From Algoriphagus pacificus (GTDB lineage Bacteria > Bacteroidota > Bacteroidia > Cytophagales > Cyclobacteriaceae), in assembly GCF_017254845.1 (NCBI RefSeq), contig NZ_JAFKCU010000001.1, positions 372,001 through 436,000 on the forward strand: a stretch of DNA of 64,000 bases. Direction: 5' to 3'. Made by a program: the position numbers and the translations under genes. Every line of letters begins with the position of its first letter. The stretch's first letter is position 1. Positions 17,764 through 26,061 of the stretch are shown piece by piece. The notes beneath the pieces were generated by a model. The model was not told the origin of the DNA. It was given only the letters and a program-made list of their open reading frames with translations, and did not search any database.

Positions 17764-18963
17764 TCAGACAGCAACTGTCCTATAACGAGCGATGTTGTAG
17801 TAGAGGTAATTGGTCCGAAGGATGATAACCAAAAACAGCGGGATCAAACTTGGATGAAAAGACTGCCATCCTAAAATCCAGAAAACCACAGCTGCATCGG
17901 CCAGGATTAAAGCGAAAAGCAGATATTTCCTAACCCAAGGCTTCAGAGTCTTAGCCATCAATCCAGGGATCAAAATCAAATGTCCTGGAAAAGCCCATAA
18001 AATATTCCAGTTCCATTTAGTAGAAGGGATTTCTGAAAATATCCAAAGATAAGCCAACACCAACCCTATTATCCCCAGAAGCCCAAATAGCGCTAAATCA
18101 AAACCTAGAAGGAGTTTTTTCTTTTTGAAACCAATAAATGTGATAGCTGTAAAAAGAATGGCCACAACCCAAAAAAGCAGATAAGGATTCATCAAACCCA
18201 TACTTTTTTCCTTGTCTCCAAAATCCAGAATCGACAGACTTTCTTTTACCAAAGGCCTCGTTGGCCCATCACCCTGAATCTCAGCTCTAGCAAAAGCTTC
18301 TTCCATGTATTGAGGCAAAAACTGCTCTTCTCGAGGTGCGGCATCTCGGTCAATAACTGAACCTAAAGCTATATCGATTCCAAGATCTGCCCAGGGCATA
18401 TATAATACCTTTTCGTCAATCAATTCCCGGAATGTTTTCTCCACTCCTTCTTGCTCCCCGTCTTGCCAGATCAATTGGTCACCCAAAACCTGCTCCAGTG
18501 CATCTCTAATTCGTGTAGCACAGTTGTCAAAGAAAAACTCATAGCGATAATTTCTCCTTTCCGGAAGGTAATTGATCTCAAGAAAATTCACCAAATCTCT
18601 ACTTTGCTCAGGATTCAAGTCCAAAACCTGCTCCCGGACATTTCGCTCGAAGTACTCATACTCGTAAATAAAATCCCGATAGGTACTTACACTCAACATG
18701 TAATCAAGCTTCCCTGAAGCAAATTTCCCATAGAAGTTTGGAGTCTTAAAATTGAATGTACCATAGTTAAAGACCAGGTCTCTTCCACCCTGTAGATCCA
18801 TGACGCGAACGGCGCTATGACCAAAAGCTGAATACAACTCATCCCCGGCATCACAGGTAAGCAAGCTAATTCGGTATTGCTGTGCTGACAGATTAGGTAA
18901 ACTAATGAGCATCAGTACAAAACATAAAAATAAATGAAAGAAACTCTTCTTTTTCAGTTTCAT
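17764..18963 (-). CDS. DUF4105 (Lnb N-terminal periplasmic domain-like) protein with C-terminal membrane helices
   Basis: The 399-residue protein has a signal peptide ending near SLPNLSAQ (residue 28), then a DUF4105 domain. The domain shows the papain-like pair of motifs AFGHSAVRV (H49) and FFDNCATR (C148), which suggests a cysteine hydrolase of the NlpC/P60-LRAT type. After residue 265 come about four hydrophobic helices (LLFWVVAILFTAITFIGF and others), so the catalytic part is probably periplasmic and tethered to the inner membrane. The substrate is unknown; peptidoglycan or lipoprotein links are possible. It is divergent from the T9SS cargo gene at 19002, with only 38 AT-rich bases between starts, and lies upstream of uvrB on the same strand. 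Confidence 0.85.
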   Translation of the reverse strand: MKLKKKSFFHLFLCFVLMLISLPNLSAQQYRISLLTCDAGDELYSAFGHSAVRVMDLQGGRDLVFNYGTFNFKTPNFYGKFASGKLDYMLSVSTYRDFIYEYEYFERNVREQVLDLNPEQSRDLVNFLEINYLPERRNYRYEFFFDNCATRIRDALEQVLGDQLIWQDGEQEGVEKTFRELIDEKVLYMPWADLGIDIALGSVIDRDAAPREEQFLPQYMEEAFARAEIQGDGPTRPLVKESLSILDFGDKEKSMGLMNPYLLFWVVAILFTAITFIGFKKKKLLLGFDLALFGLLGIIGLVLAYLWIFSEIPSTKWNWNILWAFPGHLILIPGLMAKTLKPWVRKYLLFALILADAAVVFWILGWQSFHPSLIPLFLVIILRTNYLYYNIARYRTVAV

Positions 18964-19001
18964 ATTTATTATATTAGTTACACTTTTTAAATAGTTTTTT
19001 T

Positions 19002-21302
19002 ATGATAGCAAAGGCTACATACAATTCTATTCAGGATTTTTTTCTCTGCCGAATATACAGGATTCTTATGGCAGTTTTATTGGTTTGTGCCTTTGAAGAG
19101 AAGATCCTATCTCAAGAAATTGGTTCATATAAAACAGTTCAATCTGGAGATTATTCAGTTTTGAGCACTTGGAATACTTTCACAGGAGGTTCTTGGATCC
19201 CGGCAATTTCGAAACCCAATTCGTCTACAGATATTTACATTGATCAAACTCATACACTTCGCTTGGTAGGGAATGAACAAGTAAAAAATGTGTTCATCAA
19301 TGCAGAAACTGGTGCAAATCAAAAGTTAAATTTAAATGGCTACCAACTAGAGGTATATGGCTCTTTGAATGCTTTCTCAGGAGCAGCTCCAGGAACTCCG
19401 TCTGGAACTTGGAATAGTCAAAACTGGATCGGAAATTCCATAAACAGCAAAATTATTTTTAGAGGTTCATCTAGAACAATCATTCCAAAGAACTCTTGGA
19501 GTGGTTTCTCGACAAATAGTAGATACGCTGTTGAATTTGATCCCGGACCTGGTGTTTTGCTTCAAATTGAAGAGCCTTTCAAAGCTCTAAAATTTACTAT
19601 TAAATCTGGAACTGTAGTTCAAACTCTGGATACCTCTGTCATTCCGAATACTTGCTCCACTTTTTCTTTTAATAATGAAACTAGCTATGGAGCCAGCAAT
19701 TTTGGGGATTTTGTAATTGAATCAGGAGGGACTCTCCTTTCAAAATGTAATTCTGGTATTCTATTCCGATCTGGAACAAATAGCGCTTCCTTATTTGACT
19801 TACAGGAAGGTGGTCAACTCATACTAGAAGGCATCTCGCCGCAAATTGAAGCTACCAACCTACTTTTGAATGGGAAACTGATTTATAGGAACACTGTTTC
19901 TGCACAAAACTTTCTCTCCAAATCTTATCTTACTTCCTCCACACCAACATCTATTCACGACCTAGAGTTACAAGGAACACAAAATCTTTCATTTCCAACT
20001 TACCTCAATATTTCAGGAGATCTTACCAAAACCGGATCAGGAAACTTTCTTTTGGCTTCTACAAGGTTGGAGTTTTCAGGCGCTGAAAACCAAGACGTTA
20101 CTGGGTTTGGATTGGCAGTCGGAAATCTAACCTGTAATAAATCTGATGGAAATATTAAGTTTGAGCAAGACGTTTCAGTCTTAAATGAATTGGAATTAAT
20201 TTCTGGAGTATTGGACCTTCGGGGAAATGATTTGAGCATCAATACCTCACTAACAAGTCAACTATCATACTCTGGAGGGTCTTGGAAAAATGTTGGTCTC
20301 TTTACCTATTTTGGCTCGCCTCTACTTCTAAATGCTTCAAATGCTACTTTTCCATTCGAAGATGTTTATCAAGGCGGGATCAGAAAAGTCCAGTTATTGG
20401 GATTATCTGCTGGTGGTAATCTTCAAATCTCTTTCACTGAATATAAGGGAGCAGAATACAATTCCTCTTTTTCAGACAATGACGGTACGCCTATTTTATA
20501 TCGCCTTTTCAGCTATTTCCAGTTTTCAGGTCTCAATCTTTCCACCAATTTATTGGAGTTACGAATATCTGCAGACAAATTGATTGTGGATCAAGTGGAT
20601 GATTTGAGAATCGTAGGAACAGGATATGCCGCCCCTGGTTCACATCTCCCTGGATTGGATCCTATTGAACTTTGGGCTAGAAGAAACTTAACTTTTAACG
20701 ATTTAGCTGGAATTAACTTCACAGTTGGGAGCTATAGAACGCTCTCAGTTTTACCGATTACTTGGTTAGAAACTAGGGCCATTTATCTTGGGCCGCATGC
20801 TAAAATCTATTGGAAAGCCACGGGAATTATGCCAAAATCAAGTTTTGAAATTTACCGATTTGAAAGCTTGAAAGAAGAAAAGTTTCTGGTAGGTGTGTTG
20901 AATAACGAGGAAATTGAAAATGAGTTGGGTCTGTTTGAATTTGAGGACAGAAATATTCCTCCATTAGCTGAAGAAATTTTTTATCAAATCAAGTACAATG
21001 ACTCAGATGGTTCAGAAAAATGGAGCAAAGTTTTTCGAATGGAAGGCAATAGAAATCAAGAATTAGACTACTTTATTTTCCCTAATCCTCATCTGGGTAC
21101 CCAAGAAATACAACTTCATATCCCTGGATATTTTCATCCTCAAAAAATCCTTATTCTTGATTTTCAAGGAAGAGTTATCGAATCCTTCACTTATGAGAAA
21201 CTCGAATTTTCCAGAAAACTCAGCAGTTTAAAGCCTGGAATTTATTTGATCCAAATCCTCGAAAGCACGAACAGAAAAACCCTTAAATTCATCAAATTTT
21301 AA
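19002..21302 (+). CDS. T9SS type A-sorted surface protein
   Basis: The 766-residue secreted protein has a hydrophobic N-terminus at about residues 18-32, after an unusually long n-region. The mature part begins with beta-rich sequence typical of Bacteroidota surface proteins (YKTVQSGDYSVLSTWNTF, NVFINAETG, LNLNGYQLEVYGSL). This resembles right-handed beta-helix or adhesin-like regions in which SGDWS-type motifs recur. The C-terminus carries a T9SS type A domain with IFPNPH near residue 695, followed by LKPGIYLIQ and the terminal LKFIKF. Export and surface attachment are therefore likely; binding partners are unknown. The start could lie later, at the Met of MAVLLVC (residue 23), which would give a shorter signal. 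It has no obvious co-transcribed partner, since the next gene starts 81 bases on and has an unrelated function. Confidence 0.85.
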   Translation: MIAKATYNSIQDFFLCRIYRILMAVLLVCAFEEKILSQEIGSYKTVQSGDYSVLSTWNTFTGGSWIPAISKPNSSTDIYIDQTHTLRLVGNEQVKNVFINAETGANQKLNLNGYQLEVYGSLNAFSGAAPGTPSGTWNSQNWIGNSINSKIIFRGSSRTIIPKNSWSGFSTNSRYAVEFDPGPGVLLQIEEPFKALKFTIKSGTVVQTLDTSVIPNTCSTFSFNNETSYGASNFGDFVIESGGTLLSKCNSGILFRSGTNSASLFDLQEGGQLILEGISPQIEATNLLLNGKLIYRNTVSAQNFLSKSYLTSSTPTSIHDLELQGTQNLSFPTYLNISGDLTKTGSGNFLLASTRLEFSGAENQDVTGFGLAVGNLTCNKSDGNIKFEQDVSVLNELELISGVLDLRGNDLSINTSLTSQLSYSGGSWKNVGLFTYFGSPLLLNASNATFPFEDVYQGGIRKVQLLGLSAGGNLQISFTEYKGAEYNSSFSDNDGTPILYRLFSYFQFSGLNLSTNLLELRISADKLIVDQVDDLRIVGTGYAAPGSHLPGLDPIELWARRNLTFNDLAGINFTVGSYRTLSVLPITWLETRAIYLGPHAKIYWKATGIMPKSSFEIYRFESLKEEKFLVGVLNNEEIENELGLFEFEDRNIPPLAEEIFYQIKYNDSDGSEKWSKVFRMEGNRNQELDYFIFPNPHLGTQEIQLHIPGYFHPQKILILDFQGRVIESFTYEKLEFSRKLSSLKPGIYLIQILESTNRKTLKFIKF

Positions 21303-21383
21303 ATTTATCTATTGCTTTTTTCAGGATGGAAACGGCCTTTCCTGCAAAATTTTTATCTTGGTCGATAAACCCGCCACTAACCT

Positions 21384-22697
21384 ATGACCATCCTACTTGT
21401 CCTCCTTAGTATTGCCATCCTTGTTTTACTGATTGTCTGGGCAAAACTCAATCCCTTTCTTGCTTTTATCATTGCTTCAATCGCCGCAGGCTTGCTCTTA
21501 GGACTTCCTGCCAATGAAATCGCCGGTTCAGTCCAAAAAGGAATGGGCAATTTACTAGGAGATTTGGTTATTGTGATTGTGATGGGAGCCATGCTAGGCA
21601 AACTAGTGGCAGAAAGTGGTGCAGCCCAGCGAATCGCAGGGTTCTTGATGGCGATTTTCGGAGAGAAAAATATTACCTGGGCAATGTCAATAACCGGTTT
21701 GGTGGTTGGTATCCCTTTATTTTATAATGTAGGCTTTGTGCTCTTGGTGCCTTTGGCTTTTACAGTAGCCTATCAGTACAAAATCTCTGCAGTGTACGTT
21801 GGAATTCCTCTTTTGGCATCCCTTTCTGTCACTCATGGGTTCCTTCCCCCTCACCCTTCTCCTGCAGCCTTGGTGGCGCAGTTTGGTGCCAATATGGGAT
21901 TAACCTTATTCTATGGATTTATTGTTGCCATCCCAACGATTATTGTTGCTGGTCCAATTTTCGCCAAAACACTGAAGAATGTAAAAGCCAGCCCTCTGAA
22001 AACATTTCAGGCGGAGACAAGACCCGAATCAGAGCTTCCAGGAGCTTTCAACAGCTTTTTTACTGCCTTATTACCGGTTTTCCTTTTGGTGGGAATGACG
22101 GCTTTAAATTTGAATATCAGTCCTGATAGTGGTGTTGCACCCTTTATAGAATTTGTGGCCAATCCCGGAATCGTAATGTTGATTTCCGTTTTGGTAGCCA
22201 CATATACTTTGGGTTTGAGGAGAAAGTATAAAATGACTCAGCTGATGGATATTTATACCATCGCTACCAAGGATATCGCTATGATTTTATTGATCGTAGC
22301 TGGAGCAGGGGCTTTGAAACAGATATTTACGGATACCGGCGTGAGTCAGGTAATCGCTGATGGTTTAAGCACATGGAACATCCAACCTCTCATTTTAGCT
22401 TGGATCATTACAGCAATAATTAGAGTTTGTGTTGGCTCAGCCACTGTTGCTGGATTAACTACAGCAGGAATCATTGCTCCTTTGGTGACAACCATGAATG
22501 TGGACCCAAACCTCTTGGTTTTATCAATTGGGGCAGGAAGCTTGATGTTCTCCCACTTCAACGATGCAGGATTCTGGATGTATAAGGAATTCTTCAACGT
22601 TTCGATCAAAGACACCATTAAAACCTGGTCCTTAATGGAGACCTTGGTAGCAGTTATTGGCTTGATTGGTGTCCTTATTTTGAATCTATTTGTATAA
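21384..22697 (+). CDS. GntP-family permease
   Basis: This 437-residue integral membrane protein has about 12-14 hydrophobic segments. Conserved GntP features include LNPFLAFIIASIAAGLLLG near the N-terminus, LGKLVAESGAAQRIA near residue 75, and THGFLPPHPSPAALVAQFGA near residue 150. GntP members are proton-coupled importers of gluconate and other sugar acids, and the family includes DsdX, a D-serine importer. The downstream RidA gene, 16 bases away, is not a gluconate catabolic gene, so an amino acid or hydroxy acid substrate is as plausible as gluconate (inference). Confidence 0.93.
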   Translation: MTILLVLLSIAILVLLIVWAKLNPFLAFIIASIAAGLLLGLPANEIAGSVQKGMGNLLGDLVIVIVMGAMLGKLVAESGAAQRIAGFLMAIFGEKNITWAMSITGLVVGIPLFYNVGFVLLVPLAFTVAYQYKISAVYVGIPLLASLSVTHGFLPPHPSPAALVAQFGANMGLTLFYGFIVAIPTIIVAGPIFAKTLKNVKASPLKTFQAETRPESELPGAFNSFFTALLPVFLLVGMTALNLNISPDSGVAPFIEFVANPGIVMLISVLVATYTLGLRRKYKMTQLMDIYTIATKDIAMILLIVAGAGALKQIFTDTGVSQVIADGLSTWNIQPLILAWIITAIIRVCVGSATVAGLTTAGIIAPLVTTMNVDPNLLVLSIGAGSLMFSHFNDAGFWMYKEFFNVSIKDTIKTWSLMETLVAVIGLIGVLILNLFV

Positions 22698-22713
22698 ATA
22701 AAAAATCTAGCTC

Positions 22714-23187
22714 ATGGAAACCCCTGAAAGCAACTTTTCAAAACTTGGTCTGAATTTACCGCCCGCTCCAAAACCATTGGGAGTATATAAACCTTGCCTT
22801 ATCGATGGCAAATACCTGTATTTATCCGGGCATGGAACTGTTCAAGACGATGGTAGCCTTATCATCGGTAGAATTGGCCAGGACTTGGATATTGAGGCAG
22901 GTAAACTTGCTGCTAGGCAGGTAGGACTAGCTATGCTAGCTACGATTAAAGAAAACCTAGGATCATTGAATCGGGTCAAGCGCGTCATAAAAGTCTTGGG
23001 AATGGTAAACTGTACCCACGACTTTTTAAAACACCCTTATGTGATCAATGGCTGCAGCGAATTATTCGCTTCCGTTTGGGGAACTGAAAATGGGATAGGT
23101 GTGAGATCTGCAGTTGGAATGGGCTCTTTGCCAGATAATATCCCTGTGGAAGTGGAAGCGCTATTTGAATTGCACGAAGGCGCTTAA
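22714..23187 (+). CDS. RidA (YjgF/YER057c) family enamine/imine deaminase
   Basis: The 157-residue protein keeps the RidA active-site residues: the substrate-binding arginine in VRSAVGMGSLP (R131) and the glutamates in VEVEALFEL (E147, E149). Canonical RidA is about 128 residues; this belongs to the longer COG0251 type with extra N-terminal and central sequence. RidA proteins hydrolyse reactive enamine/imine intermediates released by PLP-dependent enzymes. It follows the GntP permease by 16 bases and is almost certainly in the same operon, which suggests uptake and clean-up of an amino acid-type substrate. Its TAA shares the bases TTAA with the stop codon of the convergent lytic transglycosylase gene, leaving no room for a terminator. 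Confidence 0.92.
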   Translation: METPESNFSKLGLNLPPAPKPLGVYKPCLIDGKYLYLSGHGTVQDDGSLIIGRIGQDLDIEAGKLAARQVGLAMLATIKENLGSLNRVKRVIKVLGMVNCTHDFLKHPYVINGCSELFASVWGTENGIGVRSAVGMGSLPDNIPVEVEALFELHEGA

Positions 23188-24578
23188 GGCTGAACCAAAG
23201 CTTTGTAGGAGTCAAAGATACTCATGATATCTTTCACGTAATTTACTGCTAGATGCCCTTTTGCAAACCCGCTTTTTACAACCGGGTCCTTGTAATATTT
23301 AGGGTCGGATTTTAAATCCAAAAATTCTGAGACATCCTCCCAGCTTTGGGTATTTCCTCCATATTTCATGGTCAAACGCCACGCATCCTCCACATGGCCA
23401 TGGCCTATATTGTATGAGGCTAAAATGAATTTGATTCGCTCGTTTGTTTCCGGAACTCGCTCCATCCAAAATTTATCTAGGTACCGTAGATACCGCACTC
23501 CTCCTGTAAGGGATTCAATTGGATCATGGGGATTATCCACCCCAAACCGCTCCAAAGTAACGGGCATTAATTGCAACAGTCCCGTCGCCCCAGCATAAGA
23601 AGTTGCAGTGGTATCAAATCGGGATTCTTTGTAAACCAAGGAAGCTAAAAGTCTCCAATCCCAACCCAATTGCTCTGCACCATTCTTAATCAATTCATCA
23701 AATTCAGAAATTCTATTTCCCGCTAATGATGAAAAAGGACTTGTTGATCGGAAATAGCTGTTTTTTGAGTTTAGGAAATATTTTGCGTACAAATCCGGAA
23801 TAAAACGAGCCTGTTTATCCTCCACCCATTCATCCAAAGAAGTCAGAAGTTGAGGAGAATTTTTACGGACAACCCATGATACTTCCCCTTCTTGGTCTAC
23901 TTTCCAAGAAATATCCAACCCTTCGTAATAAGTCGCATTTGCCTGTGCAATATTTTGATCCGCAACGGTCCATTTGATCTCTCCTTTGACCACTTGGTCG
24001 ATTAAAGCCTCTTCATGTTCTGTGCTCTCAAGGACCGTAAACTGAACCTGCGTTGAATCTTTGACGGCACAGAGCTGGGATTTATAGATGGATCCTTGGC
24101 GCACAACAATGGTGTCGCCTGCGATATCTTCCCAAGAATTAATCTTATTTGAGGATTTCTTCCCTACAAGAACGGTACTCATTTTACCTAAAGGAATGGT
24201 AAACTCAGCTCGTTCAGTTCTTTCAGCATTTTTCTCCAAATTCATTGCAATCAGATCCACTTGTCCTTCCTCTAAATATTCGAAAGCTTTGTCGATGTCT
24301 GACACAAGAACCAATCGAAGTTGAACTTGAAGTCTTTTGGATAAATCACGAAGGAGCTCGTATTCATAGCCCATTCGTCTGCCGCGATAAATGTAATAAC
24401 CCGTAGAATTGTTATCCACTGCTGCACGAATAAAGCCTCTGGCTTTGATTCCCGGTAGATCCAGGATATACTCGTCCTTATCCAGCATTCTCCCAAAATT
24501 CTTTTCTAAGAAGGTGCATTGCACCCCAAAGATCAGAAGGGACATAACTGATATAAATAAGACTACTGCTTTCTTCAT
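23184..24578 (-). CDS. MltF-like membrane-bound lytic murein transglycosylase
   Basis: The protein combines a periplasmic solute-binding domain (SBP_bac_3 type, about residues 40-280) with a C-terminal SLT lytic transglycosylase domain. The catalytic glutamate lies in YKESRF (E318), followed by GATGLLQLMP and LASYNIGHG. Such enzymes cleave the MurNAc-GlcNAc bond in peptidoglycan to give 1,6-anhydro products. I place the start at the ATG at 24578 (464 residues), because it gives a clean signal sequence, MKKAVVLFISVMSLLIFGVQC. An earlier in-frame ATG at 24629 would add 17 polar residues. C21 may be a lipidation site, although VQC is not a standard lipobox. The gene appears monocistronic, and its stop overlaps the stop of the convergent ridA-like gene. 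Confidence 0.92.
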   Translation of the reverse strand: MKKAVVLFISVMSLLIFGVQCTFLEKNFGRMLDKDEYILDLPGIKARGFIRAAVDNNSTGYYIYRGRRMGYEYELLRDLSKRLQVQLRLVLVSDIDKAFEYLEEGQVDLIAMNLEKNAERTERAEFTIPLGKMSTVLVGKKSSNKINSWEDIAGDTIVVRQGSIYKSQLCAVKDSTQVQFTVLESTEHEEALIDQVVKGEIKWTVADQNIAQANATYYEGLDISWKVDQEGEVSWVVRKNSPQLLTSLDEWVEDKQARFIPDLYAKYFLNSKNSYFRSTSPFSSLAGNRISEFDELIKNGAEQLGWDWRLLASLVYKESRFDTTATSYAGATGLLQLMPVTLERFGVDNPHDPIESLTGGVRYLRYLDKFWMERVPETNERIKFILASYNIGHGHVEDAWRLTMKYGGNTQSWEDVSEFLDLKSDPKYYKDPVVKSGFAKGHLAVNYVKDIMSIFDSYKALVQP

Positions 24579-24675
24579 GCAAAAGGATCGATTTTGATCC
24601 GGATGTTTCTCGATTGCAGCATTTGGCAAATGCTATGCCAAAAGAATTATTAAGCATTTCTTAAAAAAAGCAAAT

Positions 24676-24705
24676 AAAAAAATGAGCCTGATTAAATCAG
24701 GCTCA
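24676..24705 (-). terminator. Rho-independent terminator of the RND efflux operon
   Basis: Stem TGAGCCTGA (24683-24691) with TCAGGCTCA (24697-24705), 5-base loop. On the minus strand it is followed by seven T residues (24676-24682). It lies ten bases after the stop codon of the TolC-family gene. Confidence 0.92.
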
Positions 24706-24714
24706 AAATATTTC

Positions 24715-26061
24715 TTAGTTCTCGGTAGGTAAGTCTAGCTCTTCGTAACTGTTTTCAAAAAAGATCTTGCCGGAGAGTCTCATTAGTTCAATTTCCATTT
24801 CTTTGATATTGAAAATTGAGGTAATCAATCTGTTTTCTGCTGTCAGTAAATTTACCTGGGCATCTCTAAATTCTAAGTAAGAAGAAATTCCCAATCTGAA
24901 TCTTTCCAAAGCAATATCAGTGTTCTCTTTGGCCACTTCATAATTCTTCTTTTCAATTTCCAACAGGTTCTTGTTGGTCATATAAGTGTTGAACGCCCGA
25001 TGGATATCAGATTTTAGCTGGATTTCATATTGATCTAAAGCCAATCCCTGCATTTTTTGCTGGACTTTTGCATTCTGGATCCTTCTGTTCAAAGTCAATC
25101 CACTGAACAGGTTCATGGTAACATTCCCTCCAAAATTCAAACCCTGTCTTTGGTTTTGAAGCAAGAACCCTGCATCTGAATTAGAAGTGTTATTCACATA
25201 GGTGCCGGTCAGGTTAATTTGAGGGAGTCTGGAAGCTTGCAGTTCTCTCATTTGAAGGAAAGCTACATTTTCCTGACGCTGGGTAATCAACAATTGCTTA
25301 TTCTGGATGTATGCATTTTCTTCCAATTCTATAAGCTGCAAAGGCTCTCCAATTGTGATTGTGTCATTGACAGCGAATTGAGTATCTGGACTAAGTGCCA
25401 TTAACTCGTTCAAGTTAATTCTTGCTGCATTGATGATTTGCTCCTGGTTTACCAAAAGCGTCAAATCTGAATTGTAATCCACCTCAGCGGTCAGGAAGTC
25501 TCGCTTTCCAGCGCCTCCAAGTTGATACTGCGCCTCTGCGATGTCTAACCTGGACTGACTCAACTCAAGAGTTCTCTTTAAAACCTCATAGCGTTGAAGT
25601 TCCAAAACCAATCGATAGTAAGCAGAAGAAATTGAGGCTACCGTATTTTCGACTACGATTTTTGCATCAAGTTCAGAAATTTCTGTCAGCTGTCCCAATC
25701 GCTTCATTACCACGATATTTTCTGGCTGAAAACCATAAATAGCAACTACTGAGAAATTCTCGGTTCTGGACTTCGCTCCGTCAATCGTTCTCGGTTCCGG
25801 ATCATTGACGAAACGTTGCTCTACATCTTCATTACTGAAATTCCTTGCATAGGTAGCATCCAATTGTGGCAAGAAATAATCCCCTACCCCAATCTTTTGG
25901 TTTGTTTCGTTTACAGTGATATTCTCTACTGCAATCTTAATGTCCAGGTTTTTTTCCAATCCAATCTGGATGGCTTTTTCCAAGTCCAAAGATTCCTGGC
26001 TTTGTGCAAATACTACAGATCCTATGCTGCTCACGAAGAGCATGGCAATCAATTTCTTCAT
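24715..26061 (-). CDS. TolC-family outer membrane efflux protein
   Basis: The 448-residue protein has a signal peptide (MKKLIAMLFVSSIGSVVFAQ) and two outer-membrane-efflux repeats rich in long alpha-helices, as expected for the TolC trimeric channel-tunnel. Typical stretches are LDLEKAIQIGLEKNLDIK near the N-terminus and ERFRLGISSYLEFRDAQVNLLTAENRL near residue 390. It should form the outer membrane exit duct for the RND pump encoded just upstream. Its ATG overlaps the stop codon of the pump gene by one base (TAATG on the minus strand), which indicates translational coupling. A strong terminator follows, so it is the last gene of the operon. Confidence 0.95.
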   Translation of the reverse strand: MKKLIAMLFVSSIGSVVFAQSQESLDLEKAIQIGLEKNLDIKIAVENITVNETNQKIGVGDYFLPQLDATYARNFSNEDVEQRFVNDPEPRTIDGAKSRTENFSVVAIYGFQPENIVVMKRLGQLTEISELDAKIVVENTVASISSAYYRLVLELQRYEVLKRTLELSQSRLDIAEAQYQLGGAGKRDFLTAEVDYNSDLTLLVNQEQIINAARINLNELMALSPDTQFAVNDTITIGEPLQLIELEENAYIQNKQLLITQRQENVAFLQMRELQASRLPQINLTGTYVNNTSNSDAGFLLQNQRQGLNFGGNVTMNLFSGLTLNRRIQNAKVQQKMQGLALDQYEIQLKSDIHRAFNTYMTNKNLLEIEKKNYEVAKENTDIALERFRLGISSYLEFRDAQVNLLTAENRLITSIFNIKEMEIELMRLSGKIFFENSYEELDLPTEN

